Positions 1 through 5,183 are shown, counted from the first letter of the stretch. The stretch: DNA of 5,183 nucleotides from Candidatus Latescibacteria bacterium 4484_107 (GCA_002059205.1 MVCQ01000190.1:1-5183), one strand, 5' to 3'. Made by a program: numbers and translations. Notes: generated by a model from the sequence alone, not told the origin.

Positions 1-46
1 GATACAAATCGCCATAGACTACCAAGATTGTTTCAGAGCCTGATAC

Positions 47-73
47 TTGTTTTTCCGCTCTCCTGAAAAACAA
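47..73. repeat. Perfect 9-bp inverted repeat, possible operator
   Basis: The arms TTGTTTTTC (47-55) and GAAAAACAA (65-73) are exact reverse complements around a 9-nt centre. The repeat lies about 20 bp upstream of the candidate -35 box at 95-100, where an activator site would fall. It has no GC-rich stem and no trailing T-run, so it is unlikely to be an intrinsic terminator of an upstream gene. The symmetry is seen directly; the operator role is inference. Confidence 0.4.
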
Positions 74-94
74 ACGGAAATTCCCATAAAAGGC

Positions 95-123
95 TTGACA
101 GGGAGCCGCTAAGTCCGTAATTT
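95..123 (+). promoter_or_regulatory. Candidate sigma70 promoter for the three-gene cluster
   Basis: TTGACA (95-100) is a perfect -35 hexamer. It is followed after exactly 17 bp by TAATTT (118-123), which keeps the three most important -10 positions (T1, A2, T6). Transcription would start near 130, leaving a leader of roughly 110 nt before ATG 244. No known riboswitch fold was recognised in that leader; only a small CCTTG/CAAGG inverted repeat (164-168 and 176-180) is visible. GGCT/AGCC arms (92-95 and 104-107) straddle the -35 box. Confidence 0.5.
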
Positions 124-229
124 TGGGGCCAATCAGATTTCACTTTTATTTGCCGGGTTTTCACCTTGCACGGGACAAGGCATCCCTTTCGATGTGGGGC
201 GGGTTGGATGAGTCGAGCCTCTCACCTCA

Positions 230-1711
230 ATGGAGGAGTTTCCATGGCAAAGCTCAGGATGCGGATGGAGCGGTCTCTGTTCAACGAATCCGTCTCTGTT
301 CAACGAATCCCAGCTCGAAACGCTTTTTCAGCAGTCCCTCGAGGTGTGGCGCGAGGTGCCCTTCCGGGTTCAGGGGACCGATGAATTCTACGAGTTGCTC
401 TCCGACTACGGGTGTGCGATCAACGGCGAGCAGGTGACCTTTCCCCGACCGGTGAGGGATAAAGTACTGGCGCGGATCGCCGATGAAAAGCGGGCGCGGG
501 AAGAAGCCGACGCGGGTGTCTCCGATTGGCCTGAGTCCGAAGTCAGGATGTACACCCACGGCCAGGGGCTTCACATCTGCGATCTGGAGACCAACGCGCA
601 TCGCCCGGCCACGGAGGAGGACCTGGCCCAATGGTCTCATGCCGTAGATGCCCTCGGCGATGTAGGACGCACGCATCCTACGTTTATCCCCACGGACGTC
701 CCGGTAAATTCCGGGGATTTCCACGCGTTTGCAACCATCCTTCTCAACAGCCGAAAGCCGCATCGGGTATCGGTGTATTCCGCCCCCATGCTGCCCTTCT
801 TTATCGAGGCCTGCCGGATCGCCAAAGGCTCCATGGAGGCGGTCAGAAAGGATCCGGTCTTCGCCACGAAATGCTGGGTCAATTCTCCCTTCATGCTCAC
901 GAGAGAGAACATCGAGATCGCGATGGAGGCCCGGCGGCTTTTGGGAACGCCCATCGTTTTCGGCCATATGCCGGTGGCCGGCGGAGCGGGACCCGTCACC
1001 ATTGCCGGAAGCTTGGTGCAGAATACCGCCGAGTCGCTGGCTTTGTGCGCCATGCGTTTGGCCGTGGACGATCTGACCCACGGGATCACGCCCACCTCCA
1101 CCGTGATTGATATGAAGCATGCCAGCCACCGGCAATCCGGGCCGGACCTCGCTTTGCACATTCTGGCCGGATCGCAGATGGACGCGTATCTCTTTGGAAG
1201 AAGTCCCCGCATCGTTTTAATGGGTGTGGGCGCGCAGACGGTCTCCGCTCAGTCCGTGTATGAGAAGGCGCTGGCCGCGGCCTTCAATATCGCCGCCGGG
1301 CAACGGACCCTGGGCATAGGATGTCTCGCATACAGCGACGTGGGCAGTCCGGTGCAGCTCGTTCTGGACTATGAGATGGGGCTTTATTTCCGCCATCTTT
1401 TCCGGGAGGTGGCCTCGGACGACGAGCACGTGGGGATGGACACGCTTTTGTCCACCGCTCCGCACGGCGCCTTTTTCCTGGAGACCGAGCACACGGCCTG
1501 CTTTTTCCGCGAGGAGTCCTGGATTCCGGCCTTTATGGATCACCGCGTTCCCCTGGCCTGGGCCGCAAATCCCTCCGATATGATCGAACAAGCCAGAGCC
1601 CGGGCGCGTGATCTCTTCGCCAACGCGGAGAATCTTTGTCCGCTCTCCGAGGGGCAGCAGCAGGAGATCAGGGAGCTCATGAATGAGGCGGATGCGGCGG
1701 TGAGGACTTAA
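230..1711 (+). CDS. MttB-superfamily methyltransferase (non-pyrrolysine), 5' end frameshifted
   Basis: Members of the MttB family (COG5598) move a methyl group from trimethylamine or quaternary amines such as glycine betaine to a corrinoid protein in the cytoplasm. Family marks are a glycine/proline-rich core (HMPVAGGAGPVTIAG, residues 246-260 of the 493-aa frame, followed by LVQNTAE) and a C-terminal HTACFFREESWIP segment matching the family's HTxxHFRxExWFP pattern. No in-frame TAG interrupts the gene, so it is not the pyrrolysine-type MttB; the substrate cannot be read from the sequence. The open frame begins at ATG 230, which lacks a ribosome binding site, and its first ~20 residues look like out-of-frame translation. 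Deleting one copy of the 19-bp repeat at 273-310 joins ATG 244 to the body (RSLFNESQLETLFQQ) and gives 482 residues, close to the family length. As written, the gene may be poorly expressed or inactive. No corrinoid protein gene is in view. Confidence 0.85.
   Translation: MEEFPWQSSGCGWSGLCSTNPSLFNESQLETLFQQSLEVWREVPFRVQGTDEFYELLSDYGCAINGEQVTFPRPVRDKVLARIADEKRAREEADAGVSDWPESEVRMYTHGQGLHICDLETNAHRPATEEDLAQWSHAVDALGDVGRTHPTFIPTDVPVNSGDFHAFATILLNSRKPHRVSVYSAPMLPFFIEACRIAKGSMEAVRKDPVFATKCWVNSPFMLTRENIEIAMEARRLLGTPIVFGHMPVAGGAGPVTIAGSLVQNTAESLALCAMRLAVDDLTHGITPTSTVIDMKHASHRQSGPDLALHILAGSQMDAYLFGRSPRIVLMGVGAQTVSAQSVYEKALAAAFNIAAGQRTLGIGCLAYSDVGSPVQLVLDYEMGLYFRHLFREVASDDEHVGMDTLLSTAPHGAFFLETEHTACFFREESWIPAFMDHRVPLAWAANPSDMIEQARARARDLFANAENLCPLSEGQQQEIRELMNEADAAVRT
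234..246 (+). promoter_or_regulatory. Ribosome binding site and probable original start of the MttB-like gene
   Basis: AGGAG at 234-238 stands 5 nt before ATG 244-246, a textbook arrangement. The frame opened there begins MAKLRMRMERSLFNES and then meets a 19-bp duplication. It leaves the methyltransferase frame and ends at the stop codon 382-384 after 46 residues. The alternative ATG 230, in frame with the body, overlaps the region just before this site and has no ribosome binding site of its own. This start therefore looks like the ancestral one. Confidence 0.75.
273..310 (+). repeat. Perfect 19-bp tandem duplication inside the MttB-like gene
   Basis: GTCTCTGTTCAACGAATCC occurs at 273-291 and again, without a mismatch, at 292-310. 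Nineteen is not a multiple of three, so the second copy shifts the frame. The peptide SLFNES is encoded in the ATG 244 frame by the first copy and in the body frame by the second, which shows that the two frames were once continuous. The absence of any mismatch suggests a recent event or an assembly artefact. Confidence 0.95.
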
Positions 1712-1716
1712 CTTTT

Positions 1717-1741
1717 TTACGGCAAAGATTGCAGAGATTGG
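1717..1741 (-). repeat. Degenerate GCAAAGA-type short repeat
   Basis: Just after the stop codon of the MttB-like gene, ACGGCAAAGATTGCAGAGATT (from 1719) resembles the reverse complement of the CTTTGCG repeat at 5121-5146 (which reads ACCGCAAAGACGCAAAGA on that strand). It looks like a decayed, inverted copy of the same family. The similarity is partial and short, so this is a moderate-to-low confidence call. Confidence 0.35.
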
Positions 1742-1743
1742 CC

Positions 1744-1848
1744 CGTGAAACGTGAAGCGGAAGTCAGGAGCCAGAAGTCGGAAGTCAGAGGTCGGAGATC
1801 AGCAGGAGCAGCGTGCGCCACCAATTACCAATTACCAATCGCCATCAC
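1744..1848 (+). repeat. Heptanucleotide repeat mosaic filling the intergenic gap
   Basis: Three 7-bp motifs follow each other: CGTGAAA/CGTGAAG (1744-1757), about seven units of AAGTCRG type (1754-1802, including AAGTCAG, AAGTCGG, AAGTCAG, AGGTCGG and AGATCAG), then CCAATTA, CCAATTA, CCAATCG, CCATCAC (1821-1848). All three lie in one 7-bp register counted from 1744, although 1803-1820 shows no clear motif. Arrays of this sort resemble the short tandemly repeated heptanucleotide sequences known from cyanobacteria and seen in other environmental bacterial genomes. The array sits entirely before the chosen start of the next gene. Its function is unknown. Confidence 0.8.
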
Positions 1849-1849
1849 G

Positions 1850-1864
1850 AGGAGACGTTTTATG
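1850..1864 (+). promoter_or_regulatory. Ribosome binding site that fixes the UxuA-like start
   Basis: AGGAG at 1850-1854 precedes ATG 1862-1864 by 7 nt. The same frame is open back to ATG 1745, but those 39 extra codons translate the heptanucleotide repeat array and have no ribosome binding site. The start at 1862, opening MKLTCAAVDF, is therefore preferred. Confidence 0.85.
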
Positions 1865-2833
1865 AAGCTGACTTGCGCGGCAGTGGATTTTTCGGAAGAG
1901 ACGTTGCTGTTTGCCCGGCAGTTTGGTGCAACGCATCTTATGGTTCCTTTGGGGCTGTTTATGGATGAGCGCCAGCGAGGTCCGGTGCGGCGTCCGGAAC
2001 TGTTAAAGGCGAAGAAGCGGGTGGAGGCCTATGGGCTTCGGATCGGAGTGGGCTTGCTTCCTCAGGCAGTTGGTACCCAGCATTGGAATATCCGCCTGGG
2101 CAGGCCGGAGCGAAAACAGGAGATCGTGGATGTGTGCCAATCCATTGAGATCGTCGGTGGGGAAGGGATTCCGGTGGTGGAGTATGTGTTCAATCTGGCG
2201 GCCGTCTTTGGATCGGAGCGAAGACCTGTGGCACGAGGTGGGGCGATGACCCGCACTTTCGATTACGATCAGGCGAAGCAGGCTCCCGCGGAACCGGAGT
2301 TTGCGGCGAGTGAGGAGGAGGTCTGGGAGCGGATCACCTATTTTCTGGAGCAAGTGGTGCCCGTCGCCGAAAAGGCCGGGGTGAAGCTGGCATGTCATCA
2401 CGACGATCCCCCGGTGCCTACGCTTCGGGGCGAGACCCGGGTGCTGGGGAGTGTGGAGGGGATGAAGCGCTTGATCGAGACCGTGCCGAGCGAGGCGAAT
2501 GGATTGAATTTCTGTCAGGGCACGGTGGCCGAGATGGGAGTGGATGTGATCGAGACCATCCGGTACTTCGGTTCGAGGGGGAAGATCCATCACGTCCATT
2601 TTCGGGATGTGAAGGGGGCCGTTCCCTGCTTCCACGAGACCTTCATAGACGATGGCGACGTGGATATGCTAGAGGCGATGCGCGCGTACAAAGAGGTCGG
2701 CTATACGGGAACGATGATGCTCGATCACACCCCCATCGTGGTGGGCGATACGCCATGGGGACATCGGGGGCGCGCGTTCGCGTTGGGCTATATGAAAGCC
2801 CTGATGAAAGTGGAAGGGGTCTTGGAGGAGTAA
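1862..2833 (+). CDS. Mannonate dehydratase (UxuA)-family TIM-barrel protein
   Basis: The 323-residue product resembles UxuA, which dehydrates D-mannonate to 2-keto-3-deoxygluconate in hexuronate breakdown and uses a Mn2+-type metal in a TIM barrel. Matching motifs, in order, are CHHDDPP (residues 178-184; the family reads HPDDPP), NFCQGTVAEMG (from 216, Cys218), HHVHFRDVKG (243-252), ETFIDDGDVDM further on, and LDHTP with Asp288. By comparison with characterised UxuA, the metal ligands would be His179, Cys218, His246 and Asp288, all present. The protein is shorter than typical UxuA (about 345-394 residues), and the usual HP is HH, so the true substrate may be a different sugar acid or polyol. 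It follows the MttB-like gene by about 150 bp and precedes the GRE gene by about 105 bp to the first good start. A related xylose isomerase-like barrel enzyme is the main alternative. The family call is firm; the exact reaction is inferred. Confidence 0.75.
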   Translation: MKLTCAAVDFSEETLLFARQFGATHLMVPLGLFMDERQRGPVRRPELLKAKKRVEAYGLRIGVGLLPQAVGTQHWNIRLGRPERKQEIVDVCQSIEIVGGEGIPVVEYVFNLAAVFGSERRPVARGGAMTRTFDYDQAKQAPAEPEFAASEEEVWERITYFLEQVVPVAEKAGVKLACHHDDPPVPTLRGETRVLGSVEGMKRLIETVPSEANGLNFCQGTVAEMGVDVIETIRYFGSRGKIHHVHFRDVKGAVPCFHETFIDDGDVDMLEAMRAYKEVGYTGTMMLDHTPIVVGDTPWGHRGRAFALGYMKALMKVEGVLEE

Positions 2834-2834
2834 A

Positions 2835-2864
2835 AGCAATCGGGCAAGGAATTGCCCACATGCT
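2835..2864 (+). repeat. Intergenic hairpin after the UxuA-like gene
   Basis: GGGCAA (2842-2847), a GGAA tetraloop of the GNRA type (2848-2851) and TTGCCC (2852-2857) form a perfect 6-bp stem. Outer arms AGCA (2835-2838) and TGCT (2861-2864) can extend it across a 3x3 internal loop. It begins two bases after the stop codon. No T-run follows, so it is not a standard intrinsic terminator. It could stabilise or process the mRNA, or be a copy of a palindromic intergenic repeat; GTAGGAGGCGAATCCTTTCG at 2874-2893 next to it has a weaker AGGA/TCCT symmetry. Confidence 0.5.
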
Positions 2865-2925
2865 CTAAATCTCGTAGGAGGCGAATCCTTTCGATCTGTG
2901 CAGACTCACCACTCACCGGCCTCAC

Positions 2926-2941
2926 GGAGGAACTTGGGATG
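2926..2941 (+). promoter_or_regulatory. Strong ribosome binding site upstream of the GRE gene
   Basis: GGAGG at 2926-2930 stands 8 nt before ATG 2939-2941. It is the best initiation signal in the area, and no comparable one precedes TTG 3019. It supports ATG 2939 as the original start of the glycyl radical enzyme, even though the two frames are now separated. Confidence 0.8.
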
Positions 2942-3022
2942 GCTGATCGGTTGACCTACGACCAGCGTATTGATGCGCTGATCGCCACGAAACGGGAGCA
3001 TACCCGCGAGAAGAAGCGTTGA
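2939..3022 (+). CDS. 27-residue N-terminal fragment, probably the detached start of the GRE
   Basis: From ATG 2939 a short frame begins MADRLTYDQRIDALIATKRE, continues HTREKKR and stops at TGA 3020-3022. It is charged and looks helical, as GRE N-termini usually do (the RI..L...K pattern). Its stop overlaps TTG 3019 (TTGA) of the large frame. Adding one T near 3019-3020, or a -1 slip on CGT, gives KKRLTFTPAS and a single protein of 705 residues. Two alternatives are a genuine leader peptide coupled to the downstream gene, or the remnant of a larger deletion. No independent function is recognised. Confidence 0.6.
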   Translation: MADRLTYDQRIDALIATKREHTREKKR

Positions 3023-5055
3023 CGTTTACGCCGGCGTCCAATCATTCGAGCGGCGGGTCTTTCGGCCCAAAATCCGTTGGGGAGAATTTCGGGGCTTTGC
3101 TGAGTGCGCTTCCGGTGTACGTGGATCCGTTGAGCTCCCAGTTGGGCGCATGGTTTTACAATCCCCCGGACAATCCGCCGATGTATCGCAGCAGGCCCTT
3201 CTGGCCGCCCGATCCGGAGTTCGACTTCTCACACCTTCGGGGAGACATCGAGCGGTATAATATTATTTCTGGAATCGGCGGCGGACAGCACTTCTGCCCG
3301 GATATACAGATCCTTTTCGACCTCGGCTGGGGCGGTATTCTCGACAAAATCTACACGTGCCGGGAGAAGAATCCGGACCGCTCGGACTTCTACGACGGAC
3401 ACGAGGCCACGCTTCGGGGGATCCAGAACTGGATGCGGCATCACGTGGAAAAGGCCCGCGAAATGGCCGGGATTGAGGCGCATCGTCATCTTCGCGAGAA
3501 TCTTCAGCACATGGCGGATTTGAACGAGCATCTGATGACCGGACCTCCGCGAACGTTTTGGGAGGCGTGCCAGCTCGTGTCGTGGGTGGCGATGGTTACC
3601 CGCATGTTCAACGGCGCGGGAGCGATGGGGCAGTTGGATGTGCTGCTCTATCCGTTCTACGCGCAAGATGTGGCCAGAGGCGTCCTGGATGACGAGGAGG
3701 CCATCTTTCATCTGATCTGTATGTTGCTCATTGACACGCAATACTACCAGATCGGCGGCCCGGATGCGCGCGGCGTGGATAGGACCAACCCGGTCTCTTT
3801 CCTTTTGCTCGAGGCCGCTCATCGCCTGAAGACCCCCTCCAATATCACCGTCCGAGTCTGGGACGGGCTGAACCCCAAGTTGTTCGACAAGGCCGTGAAA
3901 TATCTGTTCGACGACAAAGTGGGCAGTCCCCGATTTATGGGCGAAGAGGCGCTTACCGAAGGCTTTATGAAGAACGGAAATCCGCTCGAACTCGCGCGCA
4001 ATCGGGTGGCGTCCGGATGCCACTGGTGCGCGCTCCCCGGCATCGAATACACACTCAACGATATAGTCAAGATCAATGTGGCCAAGGTGTTCGACGTGGC
4101 GTTGAGGGAACTGATGGCCGATCCGGCTGCCGGGAGGAATATCGGGCAGGTGTGGGCTTTTTTCGAGAAGCACATGCAGAGGGCCGTCGAGGTCACCAAG
4201 CTGGGCATTGACTTCCACATGGCGCATCAGAAGGATGTGCTTCCGGAGGTGCCGCTCAATCTGCTCTGCCACGGTCCCATCGAGCGCGGGCGGGACATCA
4301 CGGACGGCGGCGTGGATTACTACAATATGTGCATAGATCTGTCCGCGCTGGCCACGGTGGCGGATTCCTTTGCCGCGATCGAGCAGCGGATTGATCGGGA
4401 GGGGAAACTGACCTACGAGGAACTGCTCCGGCATCTCGACCGCGACTGGGAAGGCGTAGAGGATATGCGGCTGATGATGAAGCACATCCCGCGCTTTGGA
4501 AGCGGCGGTTCGCTGGGCGACGCATACGCAGAGAAGATCGCCAAACGTTTCACCGAAATCGTCAAAGAAGGGCCCACGCCGGATGGCTTCAATTGCATCC
4601 CTGGCATCTTCTCCTGGGCGAGCACCATCCCGATGGGCAAGGCCGTGGGCGCGACCCCGAACGGCCGCCATGCCGGTGCGCCGATCTCGCACGGCGCCAA
4701 TCCGGATCCCGGGTTTGCCCGGGAAAGCTCCGGCGCGCCCACCGCGCTATCCAATGCGGTGGCCGCCGTCCAGTGCGGCTATGGCAACACCGTGCCGCTG
4801 CAACTGGATATGGATCCGGGATTGGGGCGCGACGAAGGGGGACTGGAAGCCGTGAAAGCCCTCATCCAAAGCCACTTCCAGCAGGGTGGCACGTTGATCA
4901 ACATGAACGTCCTCAACAAGGAACAGATTCTGAGGGCCCACGAAAACCCCGCGCTTTATCCCGACCTCATCGTGCGCGTCACCGGTTTCAGCGCCTACTT
5001 CTCAAGCCTGTCCAGAGAATTCCGGCAGTTGGTGGTGGATCGAATTGTCGAGTAG
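3019..5055 (+). CDS. Pyruvate formate-lyase-type glycyl radical enzyme with an atypical active site
   Basis: Glycyl radical enzymes use a protein radical, installed by a radical SAM activase, for anaerobic C-C, C-N, C-O or C-S chemistry. The radical loop RVTGFSAYF lies near the C-terminus (Gly656, TTG numbering), and the catalytic cysteine is Cys334 in SGCHWCALPG. Their separation of 322 residues fits the family. Other family segments are QHFCPDIQILFDLGWGGI, QLDVLLYPFY, SNITVRVWDG and TPNGRHAGAPISHGANP. The GCVE(P) motif of diol dehydratase, choline lyase and related enzymes is replaced by GCHWC, so the glutamate base is missing and a second cysteine (Cys337) lies nearby. The substrate is unknown, and plain pyruvate formate-lyase (CCVSPM) is unlikely. 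TTG 3019 is a weak start with no ribosome binding site. Fusion with the fragment at 2939 gives 705 residues, still short of the usual 760-850, so N-terminal sequence may be missing. The required activase is not in the window. Confidence 0.88.
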   Translation: MTFTPASNHSSGGSFGPKSVGENFGALLSALPVYVDPLSSQLGAWFYNPPDNPPMYRSRPFWPPDPEFDFSHLRGDIERYNIISGIGGGQHFCPDIQILFDLGWGGILDKIYTCREKNPDRSDFYDGHEATLRGIQNWMRHHVEKAREMAGIEAHRHLRENLQHMADLNEHLMTGPPRTFWEACQLVSWVAMVTRMFNGAGAMGQLDVLLYPFYAQDVARGVLDDEEAIFHLICMLLIDTQYYQIGGPDARGVDRTNPVSFLLLEAAHRLKTPSNITVRVWDGLNPKLFDKAVKYLFDDKVGSPRFMGEEALTEGFMKNGNPLELARNRVASGCHWCALPGIEYTLNDIVKINVAKVFDVALRELMADPAAGRNIGQVWAFFEKHMQRAVEVTKLGIDFHMAHQKDVLPEVPLNLLCHGPIERGRDITDGGVDYYNMCIDLSALATVADSFAAIEQRIDREGKLTYEELLRHLDRDWEGVEDMRLMMKHIPRFGSGGSLGDAYAEKIAKRFTEIVKEGPTPDGFNCIPGIFSWASTIPMGKAVGATPNGRHAGAPISHGANPDPGFARESSGAPTALSNAVAAVQCGYGNTVPLQLDMDPGLGRDEGGLEAVKALIQSHFQQGGTLINMNVLNKEQILRAHENPALYPDLIVRVTGFSAYFSSLSREFRQLVVDRIVE

Positions 5056-5120
5056 GACTGAACCCATTTAGACGTGAAAATGCTTTTGATGCTCACTGCG
5101 AATGCTTATGCCTTGGTTTT

Positions 5121-5146
5121 CTTTGCGTTCTTTGCGTCTTTGCGGT
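5121..5146 (+). repeat. CTTTGCG short repeat, three units
   Basis: CTTTGCGTT (5121-5129), CTTTGCGT (5130-5137) and CTTTGCGGT (5138-5146) are consecutive near-copies of 8-9 bp. Repeats of the form TTTGCGTTCTTTGCGTC are, from memory, common as dispersed intergenic elements in several environmental bacterial lineages. A run of eight G follows at 5147-5154. No open frame or terminator is associated with it. Confidence 0.75.
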
Positions 5147-5155
5147 GGGGGGGGA

Positions 5156-5183
5156 ATCCGTGTGCATCCGTGTTGATCCGTGT
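5156..5183 (+). repeat. ATCCGTGT repeat, period 10, cut by the window end
   Basis: ATCCGTGT occurs at 5156-5163, 5166-5173 and 5176-5183, separated by GC and TG. The period is 10 bp and the array continues or ends beyond the window. It directly follows the CTTTGCG repeat, so two repeat families abut downstream of the GRE gene. Confidence 0.8.

Noticed and set aside
281..1159. 292-codon open frame on the - strand
   Set aside because: It is a shadow of the MttB-like gene, with a His/Arg/Gly-rich composition and no motifs.
230..1711. Pyrrolysine-type MttB
   Set aside because: No in-frame TAG occurs inside the gene, so it belongs to the non-pyrrolysine part of the superfamily.
1711..1720. Intrinsic terminator at the T-run (1713-1718) after the MttB-like gene
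   Set aside because: No stable GC-rich hairpin precedes the six T residues.
1744..1848. CRISPR array
   Set aside because: The units are 7 bp and contiguous, with no spacers and no repeats of 23-40 bp.
1745..1861. 39-residue N-terminal extension of the UxuA-like protein
   Set aside because: It translates the heptanucleotide repeat and has no ribosome binding site, while AGGAG sits 7 nt before ATG 1862.
3229..4692. 487-codon open frame on the - strand
   Set aside because: It is the antisense shadow of the GRE gene: it overlaps a strongly conserved coding region and shows no recognisable family motifs. The high GC content explains its length.
3019..5055. Choline trimethylamine-lyase (CutC), suggested by the neighbouring MttB-like gene
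   Set aside because: CutC and its relatives carry GCVE(P) at the active cysteine; this protein has GCHWC and is also shorter, so the name cannot be supported.
5056..5120. Terminator after the GRE gene
   Set aside because: Only scattered ATGCT direct repeats are visible; no convincing stem followed by a T-run was found.

Overview
The window carries three protein genes, all on the + strand, and each belongs to a recognisable enzyme family: (1) a trimethylamine methyltransferase (MttB)-superfamily protein without pyrrolysine, 230-1711; (2) a mannonate dehydratase (UxuA)-type TIM-barrel protein, 1862-2833; (3) a pyruvate formate-lyase-type glycyl radical enzyme (GRE), 3019-5055. The gaps are short (about 150 and 105 bp) and no convincing terminator lies between the genes, so an operon is likely. 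A sigma70-like promoter (TTGACA, 17 bp, TAATTT) sits at 95-123.

The striking observation is that two of the three genes have 5' ends that do not read through as written. In the methyltransferase gene, a perfect 19-bp tandem duplication (273-310) puts the start with the good ribosome binding site (ATG 244) out of frame with the body. Removing one copy restores a smooth N-terminus. In the GRE gene, a start with an excellent ribosome binding site (ATG 2939) opens a 27-codon frame ending in TGA at 3020-3022. The enzyme continues in the -1 frame, where the only candidate start is TTG 3019, which overlaps that stop. These could be true mutations, decay of the cluster, unusual expression, or consensus errors in an assembly; the sequence alone cannot decide.

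The GRE keeps the C-terminal glycyl radical loop (RVTGFSAYF) and the catalytic cysteine, but the usual GCVE(P) active-site motif reads GCHWC, so its chemistry is probably not that of the known diol dehydratase, choline lyase or isethionate lyase groups. With an MttB-type methyltransferase and a sugar-acid dehydratase-type barrel next to it, the cluster may be an undescribed anaerobic catabolic route for a methylated (quaternary amine or similar) or polyhydroxylated substrate. No activating radical SAM enzyme, corrinoid protein or transporter is present in the window.

The intergenic DNA is unusual. Positions 1744-1848 are a mosaic of 7-bp repeats (CGTGAAA, AAGTCRG, CCAATTA types). Positions 2835-2864 form a hairpin. 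Positions 5121-5183 hold CTTTGCG-type and ATCCGTGT-type short repeats that run off the window. Dispersed repeats of these kinds, with MttB-like and GRE genes and moderately high GC, suggest an uncultivated bacterium with an anaerobic metabolism, perhaps a Poribacteria/Latescibacteria-like lineage. That assignment is a low-confidence impression from memory. Positions 1-229 hold no supported gene, only the promoter, a 9-bp inverted repeat and a long leader.
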